64,000 bases of DNA from Cafeteria roenbergensis (taxonomy: Eukaryota; Sar; Bigyra; Bicosoecida; Cafeteriaceae). This document shows, one piece after another, positions 1-10,428 of the stretch. Each line of letters starts with the position of its first letter. Positions within the stretch are counted from its first letter, which is position 1. Below the pieces are notes generated by a model, which made no database searches, had not been told where the DNA came from, and saw only the letters and a program-made list of their open reading frames with translations. Location: contig VLTN01000073.1 of the NCBI GenBank assembly GCA_008330645.1, positions 62,001 through 126,000 on the forward strand, in the 5' to 3' direction. A program made the translations under genes and the position numbers.

Positions 1-242
1 GACGGGGCCAGCTCCACCGCTCGCCTCGCGTGCGCAATTGCAGCCTCCGTGTCCCCCTCGAACAGCGCCTCCGCTGCGTCAGCTAGCGCGTCCGACGCGC
101 CCGCGGGCATGGCATCCTCAGCAGGCTCGGACGGCGCGCCGTCAAATCCGGGCGCACCGTGCTCGGACATCGCCTCAATGAGGCGGCGGAAGGCCTCCTC
201 GTCCATGCCACCGGATTCCAGCTCCTCGAAATCCGGGTCCAT
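1..242 (-). CDS. TPR-repeat protein, N-terminal part only
   Basis: The reverse strand is open from an ATG at 242-240 to the window edge, about 80 codons. It opens with an acidic stretch (MDPDFEELESGGMDEEAF) and then gives a helix pair, AEALFEGDTEAAIAHARRA followed by VELAP, with the A-x-x-x-F-x-x-GD-x-x-x-A-x-x-x-A-x-x-x-x-P spacing of a tetratricopeptide repeat. TPR proteins are protein-interaction scaffolds, and the partner cannot be read from this fragment. The gene is divergent from the acyltransferase at 653, with 410 bp between the two start codons. The rest of the gene lies outside the window. Confidence 0.6.
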   Translation of the reverse strand, partial: MDPDFEELESGGMDEEAFRRLIEAMSEHGAPGFDGAPSEPAEDAMPAGASDALADAAEALFEGDTEAAIAHARRAVELAP

Positions 243-652
243 GGTCAAGCGATCGCGCTCGGGGTGGCCGGAGTCCGAGTGCTGCTCTCCTGCTGCGGGG
301 CGCGACGCCGCCAGCTCTGCAGCGCTGTGCAGCCTTGGCCACCGCCTCGAATTGCGGTGAGCCCTTGGGCGCGTCCCCTCCGCGCTGGGTCAAGCGCGAG
401 GGGGCCTTGAGCGAGCTGGAGGGCGCTCATCGCACAGCCGCCTTGCACCAGGTCCCGCTCTGAACGCGTGCGTGCTGCGGAATGTCGCGGTGCGGTCGAG
501 GATTGGGCCAGTTGCACTCTGCAGCGCTTTGCAACCGGAATCGGGCCAGTCGCCATGCCAACGCGGCACTCGGGGCGCGCGCACTCGGGGGGCCAACCAG
601 GTGTGGGTGGGGGGAATTCACGCCCCTCTCCGCAAGCTAGAGCGGCCTCAGC
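243..652. promoter_or_regulatory. divergent intergenic region, TPR gene / acyltransferase
   Basis: These 410 bp separate two outward-facing start codons and must hold both promoters or 5' UTRs. I see no TATA box and no further gene. Confidence 0.4.
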
Positions 653-3286
653 ATGGCCTCGTCTTTGCCAGCAGCCGCCGGGACGGCAGCGGTGGCGGTC
701 GCGGCAGCGGCAACAGGCGTCTTCGTGTCCCGCGACGCCTATCGCCTCGCGCTGCGGTGGGCGCTCGGCCAGGTCGCCACCGCAGATGGCGATCCTTCTG
801 CTCTTGCCGGCGCAGTTCTGACTGCGTGCGCCTCGCTCTACGGACGGCCGAAGCTGCTGGATCTTCAGGGCGCGCTGCCGCCTTTGCCGCTCCCGCCGCT
901 AGAGGCAACCGTTGGCAGGTTTCTGGAGTCTGTCCGGCCTTTGCTGAGCCCTGTTGCGTTTTGGGAGACGGAGAAGGCTGCCAGGGCGCTGCTTGCTCCG
1001 GACGGTCGCGGCGCTGCGCTGCAAGCCCAACTTGAGAGAATGCGCACCGCGTCCATGTCCGGAGACGCGGCTACGCAGTCTTGGGAGGGCATCGGCGATC
1101 GCAACTGGCTTGCGCCCCTGTGGCTCGACGTGGCGTACTTGCGGGGCAGGGCGCCGCTTCCTGTGAACGTGTCCTTCTACTCCACAGACCAGCTTCGCCT
1201 GCCGCCCAAAACCAGCTGTCAGGCGGCCCGCGCAGCAGGCTTGGTGCTAGGCATCTTGGACTTTTGGGACCGGGTTGAGACAGGGTCGCTCCCGCCGTTC
1301 TTGGTGGGCAAAGGGACGGCCAGGGCGCCTGTTGACATGAGCGGGTATCCGTGGCTGCTCGGAACTTGCCGCGTGCCCGGCGAGACGCAGGACCGCCTTC
1401 AGCTCCACAGGGTAGGCCGCCACCCGTCTCAGTCGCCCAAAGACGCCCGCTGCATGGGCGATTGCCATGTCTTGGTGTCCAGAGGCACCGCCTTGTTCGC
1501 GGTCCCGGTGCAGCGGGGCGGCAGGCGGGCCACGTTTTCAGAGCTCCGCGGATCGATGCAGGCAATCATTGCGCAAGTGCCCCACGGCGGCAGCGTGGCC
1601 GGGCCGCCCCGGGGCGGCCCGGCCACGTCTGCGGGACGGGATCTGGAGGCCCGCAGCCACGGCGCGGCCGCCATCGCCCCCGAGTTCTGGAGCTTCCCCG
1701 ACAGCCCCCCGGTCGCGCTGTTGACCACGTGGGGCCGGTCCGAGTGGGCGGAGGCACGCGGCGCGCTCGGGGGCGGCGACGGCGGCGCGGCCTCGGGGCT
1801 GAGCTCCGAGTGCGGCGTGTCGGTGGCGGCTTGCGAAGCGTCGATCGTGGGCCTCTGCCTCTTCTTCGAAGGGCAGGACAGCGCAGGCGCGGGGGTGTGC
1901 GGCACGGACGGCGGGTCTGGCGCCGCTTCGGCCGGCAGCCCGCCGCGTGCGGACGGAGCAACGTCCGTGAGCGATGCCGGAAACCGCATCGCTCGCTCCG
2001 CGTTCACGGGCAACGGCTGCAACTGGTGGTGCGACAAGGCCGTGTCCGTGGGCGTCTTCGCTGACGGCCGCAGCTGCTGGCACATCGAGCACACCCCGGC
2101 AGACGCCCCTGTGCCGTCACACCTCATAGAGCACGCTGTCGTGGTCGAGGCCGGCCTCGTCAACGCACAGGTCGGCGGGAAGCGCGCCGTCACTGCGCCA
2201 CCAGCCGGGCCAGCCTCTGCCGCGCATTCTGGCTCTGCCGCGCATTCTGGCTCTGCCGCCCGCCCCGGCGCGGCTGCGGCGGCGGCGAAGGTCGTCGCCC
2301 CGGCCCCGAACCGCTACCCCGACCTGCCGCCGGCCGAGCCCCTCCCGGCCACCAGCCCCTTCGCCTGCCGCCGTCTTCGCTTCCCTGGTGTGGCTGGCTC
2401 TGCCGAGATGCAGAGCCGCTTTGCAGAGGCCGCCGACGATTTCCGCGCCCTGTGCGGCTCTACCGGCCTTTGCCTGACGCTGTGGGAAGGGTGGGGCTCT
2501 GCCGCGATCAAGGAGCGGTTCCGATGTGCGCCGGACGCGTTCGTTCAGGCGGCTCTGCAAGCCGCCTCCCTTCGCTTCTTCGGCAGAGCCGTACTGACGT
2601 ACGAGTCCGCCTCCACGCGCGCCTTCGCTCACGGGCGGACGGAGACCATTCGGTCGGCCACGCTCGAGGCGCAAGCTCTCGCAGAGCTCCTGCGGGAGGC
2701 AGGGGCGGACGAGGGGGGTTGTGGCGCCGACCCTGCCGCAGTGATGGAAGCGCTTCGCGCGGCGTGTGCGGCCCACAGGAGGAGGACCAAGGCCGCGATG
2801 CGGGGGGAGGGCGTGGACCGGCACTTGCTGGCGCTGCGCGTGGCGGACGCCGTGGCGGCAGGGGATGACCCGGGCGCGGTTTCGCCGCTGTGGCGCAGTC
2901 CCGGGTGGATGCTCGAGTTCGAGCTGAGCACGTCGCAGACGCCGCTCGTGCAGGAGCACTGGGCGTCTCTCACGAGTTCCGATGTGCTGTCGCTGGGGGG
3001 GGGCTTTGGCCCCAGCTGTGCTGGCGGCGTGGGCGTGTCATATTTTGTCATCGACAAATACCTGTACTTCCACGTGACCAGCAACCGGACGGCGGACGAC
3101 CCGGCAGCGTGCGGCGCGCCGGAGGTGGAGGTCGGGGGGCTGAGGGCGCCGGCGGGCTCCCCCCTGGCCCACGCTCACGCTTTTGGGCGCGAGCTGCGGG
3201 CCGTGTTGCGGCGGCTGGAGGCAGCGTCGCGGGCTGTCGACCCGGCTGCGTGGGCTGTTGCTGCCGCGAGGGACAGCCATCTCTGA
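653..3286 (+). CDS. carnitine/choline O-acyltransferase, probably peroxisomal
   Basis: A single exon encodes 877 residues. Family landmarks occur in order: the N-terminal LPPLPLPPLEATVGRFLESV segment, a PLPVN motif near residue 170, YPWLLGTCRVPG near 231, and the catalytic block WHIEHTPADAPV, whose His is residue 480. The C-terminal part carries TYESASTRAF near 648 (carnitine-site block) and a STSQTP motif. These enzymes move acyl groups between CoA and carnitine. The last three residues are SHL, which fits the PTS1 peroxisomal signal [SAC][KRH][LM]; animal carnitine acetyltransferase ends in a similar tripeptide. At 877 residues it is longer than the usual 600-650, because of Ala/Gly-rich insertions around 335-440 and 515-560. 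One insertion is a short tandem repeat of SAAHSG. The exact acyl chain preference cannot be told. Confidence 0.9.
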   Translation: MASSLPAAAGTAAVAVAAAATGVFVSRDAYRLALRWALGQVATADGDPSALAGAVLTACASLYGRPKLLDLQGALPPLPLPPLEATVGRFLESVRPLLSPVAFWETEKAARALLAPDGRGAALQAQLERMRTASMSGDAATQSWEGIGDRNWLAPLWLDVAYLRGRAPLPVNVSFYSTDQLRLPPKTSCQAARAAGLVLGILDFWDRVETGSLPPFLVGKGTARAPVDMSGYPWLLGTCRVPGETQDRLQLHRVGRHPSQSPKDARCMGDCHVLVSRGTALFAVPVQRGGRRATFSELRGSMQAIIAQVPHGGSVAGPPRGGPATSAGRDLEARSHGAAAIAPEFWSFPDSPPVALLTTWGRSEWAEARGALGGGDGGAASGLSSECGVSVAACEASIVGLCLFFEGQDSAGAGVCGTDGGSGAASAGSPPRADGATSVSDAGNRIARSAFTGNGCNWWCDKAVSVGVFADGRSCWHIEHTPADAPVPSHLIEHAVVVEAGLVNAQVGGKRAVTAPPAGPASAAHSGSAAHSGSAARPGAAAAAAKVVAPAPNRYPDLPPAEPLPATSPFACRRLRFPGVAGSAEMQSRFAEAADDFRALCGSTGLCLTLWEGWGSAAIKERFRCAPDAFVQAALQAASLRFFGRAVLTYESASTRAFAHGRTETIRSATLEAQALAELLREAGADEGGCGADPAAVMEALRAACAAHRRRTKAAMRGEGVDRHLLALRVADAVAAGDDPGAVSPLWRSPGWMLEFELSTSQTPLVQEHWASLTSSDVLSLGGGFGPSCAGGVGVSYFVIDKYLYFHVTSNRTADDPAACGAPEVEVGGLRAPAGSPLAHAHAFGRELRAVLRRLEAASRAVDPAAWAVAAARDSHL

Positions 3287-3404
3287 GGCTCTGCTCCTCG
3301 GATGGGAGGGAAGGTGGGGACGATGGGACAGGGGGCGGCGCGCGTTGCCCAGCTTGCGATAGCGGCGATGTGTCTGTGCATGCCAGGGGGCTGATCCGCC
3401 TGAC

Positions 3405-3633
3405 CTCTCGCTCTGCGCGGCGTCGCTCTCGCTCTGCGCGGCGTCGCTCTCGCTCTGCGCGGCGTCGCTCTCGCTCTGCGCGGCGTCGCTCTCGCTCTGC
3501 GCGGCGTCGCTCTCGCTCTGCGCGGCGTCGCTCTCGCTTTGCGCGGCGTCGCTCTCGCTTTGCGCGGCGTCGCTCTCGCTCTGCGCGGCGTCGCTCTCGC
3601 TTTGCGCGGCGTCGCTCTCGCTTTGCGCGGCGT
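3405..3633. repeat. 21-bp minisatellite, about 11 copies
   Basis: The unit CTCTCGCTCTGCGCGGCGTCG is repeated head to tail about 11 times, with a recurrent C/T change (CTCT or CTTT) in the later copies. It lies in the 503-bp gap between the convergent acyltransferase (stop at 3286) and YbaK-domain gene (stop at 3790). Because the period is a multiple of 3 it is open in several frames, but I see no gene that uses it. The rest of the gap holds a G-rich run near 3668-3685 and nothing else recognisable. Confidence 0.9.
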
Positions 3634-3789
3634 TGGATCCGGCACACCGAAACACGCGCACGCACCGGGGGGGGGGAGGGGGGGGCGAGGTAGTGACCCA
3701 GAGGCACACACGGTGCAAGCGCCCGGAATGTCGGGGCTGTCATCCTGCTGAACGCTCCGAGGGCGCGGCCGAGGCTGACAAGATACGGA

Positions 3790-4845
3790 TCAGTCCTCGG
3801 CGTCGGCGTCGCTACGCGTGTCCGTGCAGCGCAGGACGAGGGGCGCCCCGACGACGGGGAAGAGGGCCCCAGCACGAAGTAGCTCTGCCACCGGCATGCG
3901 CAGCTTGACGTCCACGTGGCCGCCTCCGAGCCATACGCTGGCCCCGGGGCGGGCTGAGGCGAGGTCTGCAATGGCCTCCGAGACCACCACGGGGATGGCC
4001 GTCTGGCACCCGGGGGGCGTGACGGCGTTGTGCCCGTACGCTGTGAGCACTGCCGAGTCGGCCTCCGCAGCAACAGCCAGCCTATGCGCCGAGGAGAAGC
4101 CAGCGGGCGCGTGGGCTCGCAGGGACTTCCCCAGCCTGTCGGTGTCGAGGCGGGACACGTACTGCAGCACCACCATGATGAACCGGCTGGTGCTGGGGTC
4201 TTCCGTCACTGGGGCATCCGCCGGCAGTGCTGTGTTGACGAGCACGAGCGACTTGCAGAGCGTGTCGACAGGGGCGCCGAGAAACCTTCTGCGGACGCCC
4301 CAGGCCGGTCCGGGGTAGAGCGGCGGACACGGGCATGCAGCAACGCACGTCTTGCGGCGCCAGTGGGCGGGCGGGCGGGACGCTGGAGCGACGCCGGACA
4401 GTTCGAGGCGGCGCGCGACGCGCAGCTTGGCGGGGCCGCCTTCAAGGCGATTCACACCGACTCACGCGCGCTCAGCGAGCTTCCAGCTGTAGTATGTGGG
4501 AGGGGCGCGCCAGAGGACGGCTCCGCACGCGCGGGCGTGCCCGAGGGCGGCACGGCAGCGCGCAACACCTGGCGGGAGAGGCTCCGGCATGTTCGTGCGC
4601 ACGGCCGCGCAGCGAAGCTCGGCGCTGGCCAGGCGGGTCTCCGTTGCTGCAGGTGAGCAGCCAACCGCGTCGGGGAACTCCGCTGGGTCAACCCAGGCGT
4701 GCAGCCAGCTGAAGGCTGTGTGGCCAGGGGAGCGAGCGAGCGGCGACGACTGCCACGAGAACGCGGTGTGCCCAACCGGCAGCCGCGTGCCAGCCTCCCC
4801 ATCGGGCTGGCGCACTGCGAACACGCGCTGTATCAAGCACGCCAT
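3790..4845 (-). CDS. YbaK/ProRS-associated-domain protein
   Basis: Two exons, 4845-4466 and 4288-3790, give 292 residues. The intron (4465-4289) has a GTGAGT donor and a CGCAG acceptor and joins phase 2. The spliced product reads YYSWKLAERA-RFLGAPVDTL-CKSLVLVNT, matching the conserved start of eukaryotic YbaK-domain proteins. The same domain continues with SRFIMVVLQYVSRLD, LTAYGHNAVTPPGCQ and VWLGGGHVDVKLR. Relatives hydrolyse mischarged aminoacyl-tRNAs or are standalone domains of unknown role, so an editing function here is inference. The start is the first in-frame ATG; the frame is open for about 30 more codons upstream without one. A seven-residue block, GHTAFSW, occurs twice 16 residues apart near the N-terminus. 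The gene is divergent from the RBR ligase, with 161 bp between start codons. Confidence 0.8.
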
Positions 4846-5006
4846 GCCCGCCTTCGGACGCGCTGTGGCTCCCGGGCAGCCTGGGTGAGTCTTGCCAGCC
4901 GGGCCTGCAATGTTTGGCGGCAGCGCAATATCTTCTGCCACCCCGTTTTGCGTTGTCGAGTCAAAGCACCACTCGCTGCGCCGGTGGCTTACCCACTCGT
5001 CGCGGC

Positions 5007-7380
5007 ATGTCTGTCAGCTCAGACGACGGGGATGACTTCTACGGCTCGGACGCCGAGAGCGTGGAGAGCGGCCACGACGAGCCTGCGCCTGCGCAGCCGA
5101 GTGGCGCCAGCTCCACTGCCCGTGGACACGGCAAGGCTTCGTCGGCGCCCCGAGTCTTTCCGGCGCCGTTTGGGGACGACGCGCTTGCCTACGTCGGCAA
5201 CAACTACACTGTACTCGGAAGGCAGGTGAGGCGCAGGCCCAGCCTGCTTTCGGGGGGCGCGCAGGGTGAGATCGTTCGCCTCGGGTGCCGCCCTCTGCAA
5301 CCCGATCTGGCGCCCCGGCCGACTGAATCGCCTGTGCAGGTGTCATACGATGTGTTCGGCGCCCAAGACCTGGAGGACCAGCTCGACGCTGTGAGCCCAG
5401 TGGCGCGCAATGCCGCTGTTTCGGCAGTTGAATGAATGAACATCGTTGAAATTCCGGCTGCTTTGCCGCCGCCCCAAGCGTGCCACCCGCCACCCAAGCC
5501 CCCCCCCCCCTCCTCTGCGTCCCACGACCGGTCGTTTTCTGAGTGGCACAGCTTGTCGCCGAGTTCCAGGAGACGACGGCCACTCACAGGCACGCCGCCG
5601 TTGCTGTGCTCCAGGTTTGCCATTTCGACGTGGAGCACGCCAAGTCGCGCTGGTTCGAGAGCAGCAGCTCCCAACAGCGCCTGCTGGATGAGGCCTGCGT
5701 GCAAAATGTGCCCGACATCCCCAAGCGACCCGCGGAGTGGGAGGGCGAGGAGCTTGTGGACTGCGAGGGCTGCTACGACAGCGTGCCGCCGGACGAGATG
5801 CACGCCGCGCCCTGCGGCCACTGGGCCTGCATGGAGTGCTGGCGGGGCCACATGACCCAACAGGCGGAGAGCAAGATGACGCTGCTCCTGCCGCCCTGCA
5901 TCGCTTGCCATCACAGAGTTCCCGACGGGCTGGTGCGAGCCGCGCTGGCCTCCCAGCCTGCGCTGCTGGCGCGCTGGAAGCGCTGGCACCTCGAGGGTCT
6001 GGCTGACGACGACAAGACGGCCCGCACGTGCCCCGCCAGCGATTGCCACTTCGTGTGCAAGTACCCCAAGGGCATCGCTCGCGACATCATCTGTCCATCA
6101 GGCCATATCTTCTGCTTCGGCTGCGGAGAGGACGGGCACAACCCGGCGAGCTGCTCCGACGCGGCCAAGTGGCGCGCGCTGCTTGCCGACGACAGCATGG
6201 ACCTCAAGTGGATCCAGTCAAACTGCCGGCCCTGCCCCAAGTGCGGCTTGACCGTGGAGAAGAACGGAGGGTGTGAGTGCGGCCGGCGCCGTTGGAGGCC
6301 GCCGCAGGCGTGGCACTTGCCTGCCCTCGGCATTGCCCTGTCCAGCGTGCGCCCTGCGACGCCGACTTTGCGCTGAGCAACGCGCGATCTCGCACCCTGC
6401 TCGCAAGCTCGCCGTGCTCTCGCGGCTGCTGCCATGGCGCCCGCTACCCACAGCCCTCCCGCTCGCCCTCTCGCTGCCGCCCGATCCCCCCCCCCACTAC
6501 CCCCCCTCTGCGCCTGTCTGTGGGCCTCCCGCTCAATACGCAGGCCAGTTCATGCGCTGCGGGGCCCATGCCCACGCCGGCGTCATCGCCAAGGGCTATG
6601 GATGCGGCTTTACGTTTTGCTGGTGAGTTGCTGCCCGCGCGGGGTGCCGCCGGTGGGGCTACATCGCGGCGTAGCGTCGCTGCCGGAGGCAGCGCGAGGC
6701 GCCTGTTCCCTTTGCTTGAGCGGTCTGCTCCGGTTGCCCGCAGGGTTTGCATGAAGTCGAGCGAGGGGTCCCACTCGTCGTGCAAGCCGTGGAAGCCAGC
6801 TGGCTCCGTTGGCTTTGCCGATACTGAGCTGGAGCAGTTTGTCCAGACTTCGGCGCATTTTGACTTGAACATCGTGGGACAGGCCAAGACGATGAAGCTT
6901 CTCGAGGGCGTGCGGCACACGATGTTGACGCTATCCACAAGAACGACGCTTCCCGTCAGGAAGCTGAGCTACCTGGAGACGGCCGTGCACGAGGTCGCTG
7001 AGGCTCGCCGCACAATCGCGTGGGCTTACATTTGGCAACACTACCACGCTGAGGAGGCCGGCAGCAAGGCGGAGCTGTTCACCATGAACAAGGATATGCT
7101 GCACGCGCAGCTGAACACCCTGCAGGGCCTGATCGAGGGCATTGGCTCCGACGTCCCGGTGTCGCGCCGTATTGCCGAGCTTGCCGAGGAGACTGGCTGC
7201 GAAGTCAGCAGCGACAGCATGCGAGAGCTGATCTCTGACGGCGATCGAATCCGCGACTTGACGCTGTCCGTGCACAACTTCCGCGAGGCCCTCGTGTGCG
7301 AAGTGCAAAAGTGCTCGGCCATGCTGGAGACGGAGAGCTCGGGAGCTGCGGCCGCCGCAGCCGCGAGCAGCAGGGGCTGA
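5007..7380 (+). CDS. Ariadne-type RBR E3 ubiquitin ligase
   Basis: Five exons (5007-5225, 5340-5390, 5552-6272, 6544-6622, 6744-7380) join without breaking frame to 568 residues. The donors are GTGAGG, GTGAGC, GTGAGT and GTGAGT. The protein has an acidic N-terminus typical of Ariadne proteins, a UBA-like helical stretch, RING1 from about residue 161 (CEGC...PCGHWACMECW), IBR from about 250 (CPASDC...CPSGHIFCFGCGEDGH) and RING2 from about 315 (CPKCGLTVEKNGGC...FCWVC). A helical Ariadne C-terminal domain follows (AYIWQHYHAEE and onward). By alignment with human ARIH1, the thioester-forming cysteine is the Cys of KNGGC, residue 331. Its codon is split by intron 3 as T/GC. RBR ligases take ubiquitin from an E2 onto this Cys and act with cullin complexes. 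No residue of the zinc sites appears to be missing. Confidence 0.92.
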
Positions 7381-7707
7381 GCGGGCTTGCTGCACTGCCG
7401 GCGCCTGCGACAGGTTGACCGGCTCGTGCATGTCGTCTTCGGGGCTGCAGCGCGTGTCGCCCCGGGTGCCCGGGCTCGTCGCAAGCTCGCGAGCGATTTC
7501 GGACTTGATCGGAAGGCGCCTAGAAATGCGCAACTGCAACACGCCCGAATTGCCACCCCACGCAATCAAAGCCCGCACTCTTGCCCGCCCTGGAACCAAG
7601 GGGGCCTGGATCCGAGACGGGAAGGTACCCTTCCCCCTTCGCCCTCCCCAGCCTTTGGAAGCGAGGCTGTGAAGCTGCAAGGGGCGGCGGCGGGAGCGCT
7701 TGGTGCC
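7381..7707. other. intergenic, RBR ligase to HECT ligase
   Basis: The 327 bp between two tandem ligase genes show no recognisable exon, repeat or RNA gene. Confidence 0.4.
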
Positions 7708-10060
7708 ATGAACTTTGCCTTTGCCCAGGGCAGCGGCGGTTCGTTCGCGGTCTTGTCGGCATGCTCGACTGCGTTTCTGTTCCTCGTGGGCCTTTGCCTG
7801 ATTTGGGCACGAGCTTCGAGGGATCGCCTCATCATGGACCTCATGGCGGACCCGGCCGAGGAGGCCGTTGCGGGCGCAGCGGGCCGCGGCGGGGCTTCGC
7901 TGTCGCGAGGGCCGGGGTCGAGCGAGCCGCTTCTGGGCGGCGCCTCGGCGCCTGCGAGGGTGGAATCGGCGTCATCCGTGCTCTCGCAAAGACGCCACGC
8001 GTGGAGGCGGCGAGTCGGCCTCGCCCCGGCGGGGCAAGGCGGCGGAGCTGCAGCAGCTGCTGCTGCGTCCGCTGCGGCCGACTCGGCCGCGGCGTCAGCC
8101 GGCTGGGCTTGCTCCCAGTGCACGTTCGAAAACGAGGCAACGGCGACACGCTGTGCCATGTGCGAGCTGCCTCGCCCGCTGGGCGCGGTGCATGGTAGCT
8201 CGCTGCTGGCTGGCTCGAGGCACCAGCAGCGCTCGGCGCTGAGCTTCGGCTCGCTCGGAGACTCCGCAGACGGGGCCGCAGCGACCGCCGCGGGCGCTGC
8301 TGGTCTGCAGCGGCAGCACTCCCTGGTGGCCCGGCATGCGAACGACGCTGCGGCGATGGGGGGCGGCAGTGTGAGGTGGCGGCGCGTGCTTGACCGCGAC
8401 GGCAACTGGCACTGGGCGCGCTTGAGCTCCAGCTCGGGTGGAGCCGCGCGCCCAGGGCCTGGCGCAGCAGCAGCGGGGGCTGCCGCTGCTGCCTCCTCGC
8501 ATGGCGACGACACCGATGGGTTTGTGCGAATGGTGCGGATCGATGGCACGCTCGCGTGGGTGGCCGCTTCCGATGTGCACCGCTTCGAGGAGGAGCAGCG
8601 CGCGGCAGTGGCGGCGGCAGGCCCGGGCGAGCGCGGCCAGCGTGCAGCGGCGCACCGTGCGGCCTGTGGCGGGGGCATCGTGCCATCGTTCCTCCTGCAA
8701 GCCCAGCAGAGCCTGCAGGACCTTCTGGGCTCGCTGCACGCCGAGGACATCGCAGGTGTGGTGGCCCTGCCCTTCCGGGCGAAGCAGGACTGGTTCGCGG
8801 AGCAGTGCGGGAAGGTGCGCATCCCCTACAGCGACGGCCGCAAGTCTCTCGAGGTGGAGCGGAGCCGAATTGTCGAGTCAACCGCGGCGGCTTGCAGGAG
8901 TATCGACCAGCGGGATTACCGCAAAACGTGGCGAATTCGCTTCAAGGGCGAAGAAGGTGAGGCACGGCTCCGCCAGTGCGCAGCAGCCCGGCACGGAGGC
9001 GAGCCGAGCGCGGCGTTTGCACCGACAGCGCTCCTGCGACCTGTCCCTTGCAAGCGACGCAGGACTTGATGCCGGGGGACTGTACCGCGAGTGGTTCCAG
9101 CTGGTGACGTCAGCGCTATTTGACCCCGCGCTGGGCGTGTTCACAACCACCGCGGCAGGGCGCGCCATCACCATCAACCCGGCGAGCGCGGTCGCGTGTC
9201 CCGACAGGCACTTGGAGCTTGTGCACCTCGCAGGGCGCCTGGTGGGAAAGGCGTTGCTCACCGGGAGCACGGTCGCATGCCGCCTGAGCCTGCCCATGCT
9301 GAAACACATTCTGGGCGTGCCCCTGTCGCTGCAGGACGTTGAGGCCGTGGACAAGCCCTTGTTTGACTCGCTGAAGCTGCTGCTGCGGACGCCCGGGGTG
9401 GACGACTGGATGATGACCTTTGCAGTCGACGAGGACGTGCTGGGGCGCCGGCGGGAGGTGGAGCTCAAGCCGGGGGGGGCGAGCATGGACGTCACGGACG
9501 ACAACAAGCACGAGTTCGTGGCGCTGCGCCTGCGGCACCGGATGCTGGGCGCGATCGCACCGCAGCTCACGCGCTTCCTTGCTGGAATCTACGAAGTTGT
9601 TCCGGAGCGCCTGCTGTCGGTGTTTGACTTTCAGGAGCTGGACCTCCTCCTCTCTGGCATGCCCAAGGTCTCCGTGTCAGACTGGAAGCGCAACACCATC
9701 TACGAGGGCGAGTTCCGCTCCCGTGGCGCCGAATCAACCGTGATCAAGTGGTTCTGGGGCATTGTTGAGGAGGACTTTACGGACGAAGAGCGGGCTCGCC
9801 TGCTCCAGTTCGTCACCGGGTCCGCCCAAGTGCCCTCTGGCGGTTTCGCCAGGCTGACCTCGTACGACGGAATTCCCCAAAAGTTCACCATCACCTCTAT
9901 GCCGCGCCCCAGGAACCCTCGAAACGTCCCGATGCCCCGCGCGTCCACGTGCTTCAACAGGCTATACTTGGGCATCTACGACTCGCGGGAGGAGCTGCGG
10001 CGCCGGCTAACGTACGTGTCCAACATCGAGTTGGCGGACGTCGGGTTCCAAACCGCGTGA
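7708..10060 (+). CDS. HECT E3 ubiquitin ligase with N-terminal membrane anchor and RanBP2 zinc finger
   Basis: Exons 7708-8956 and 9063-10060 join at phase 1 (GTGAGG donor, CGCAG acceptor) to give 748 residues. The splice rebuilds the HECT core RIRFKGEEG-LDAGGLYREWF. From the N-terminus: a hydrophobic segment at about 14-32 (FAVLSACSTAFLFLVGLCLI), which should anchor the protein in a membrane; Ala/Gly-rich linkers; a RanBP2/NZF-type zinc finger at 133-156 (W-x-C-x2-C-x10-C-x2-C), a fold that often binds ubiquitin; two short W-containing segments near 225-285; and the HECT domain from about 379 to the end. The catalytic Cys is residue 713 in RASTCFNRLYLG. HECT ligases form a ubiquitin thioester on this residue before transfer. 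The fold resembles NEDD4/SMURF-type HECT domains, but there are no C2 or canonical WW domains, so substrates are unknown. Confidence 0.9.
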
Positions 10061-10428
10061 AGCCGACCCCTTGGCTGTGCCCAGGAGGGCGGGCAAGGAC
10101 GAGTCGCTGCTGCGCGGGCCGCCGCAAGGGCGGCCCACACATGAGTGCCCAGTGTGTCTGACACTGCGGCACGCGCGCGCACCGAGCGGACTGGCATTTG
10201 CCTCGGCTTGCCTCCCCGCCTCCTGGGTGATCCCTTCGCACTCACACGCACGCACACGCACGCACGCACGCACCCTCCTCCTTGTGCTGTGCCTTGGTGC
10301 GCGGGACAGCATGGCGCGAGCGGGAACTGCGATCGGTATTTGCTCTGCAGGCCAGCGTCCAGCTGCAGCCCGGGCGAGCGGGGGACGAGCACCACAGGCA
10401 CGAGCCGGGCACGGACTCGAGCTCGACC
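10061..10428. other. intergenic with CACG-rich run
   Basis: The 368 bp separate the HECT gene from the IF-3 gene on the same strand. At 10241-10272 lies an alternating CACACG/CACG run, a low-complexity tract of alternating purine and pyrimidine. No gene is seen. Part of this is probably the IF-3 5' UTR. Confidence 0.4.

Noticed and set aside
3038-3718. A 7-residue repeat protein (AAQSESD)n on the minus strand
   Set aside because: It arises only because the minisatellite period is a multiple of three. The frame runs antisense into the acyltransferase and has no other support.
4846-4941. An upstream extension of the YbaK-domain protein beginning at 4941
   Set aside because: The codon there is GTG, not ATG; the first ATG in frame is at 4845, and family alignment does not need the extra residues.
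10241-10272. The CACG run as a CRISPR-like or regulatory array
   Set aside because: It is simple sequence of 4-6-bp units without spacers.
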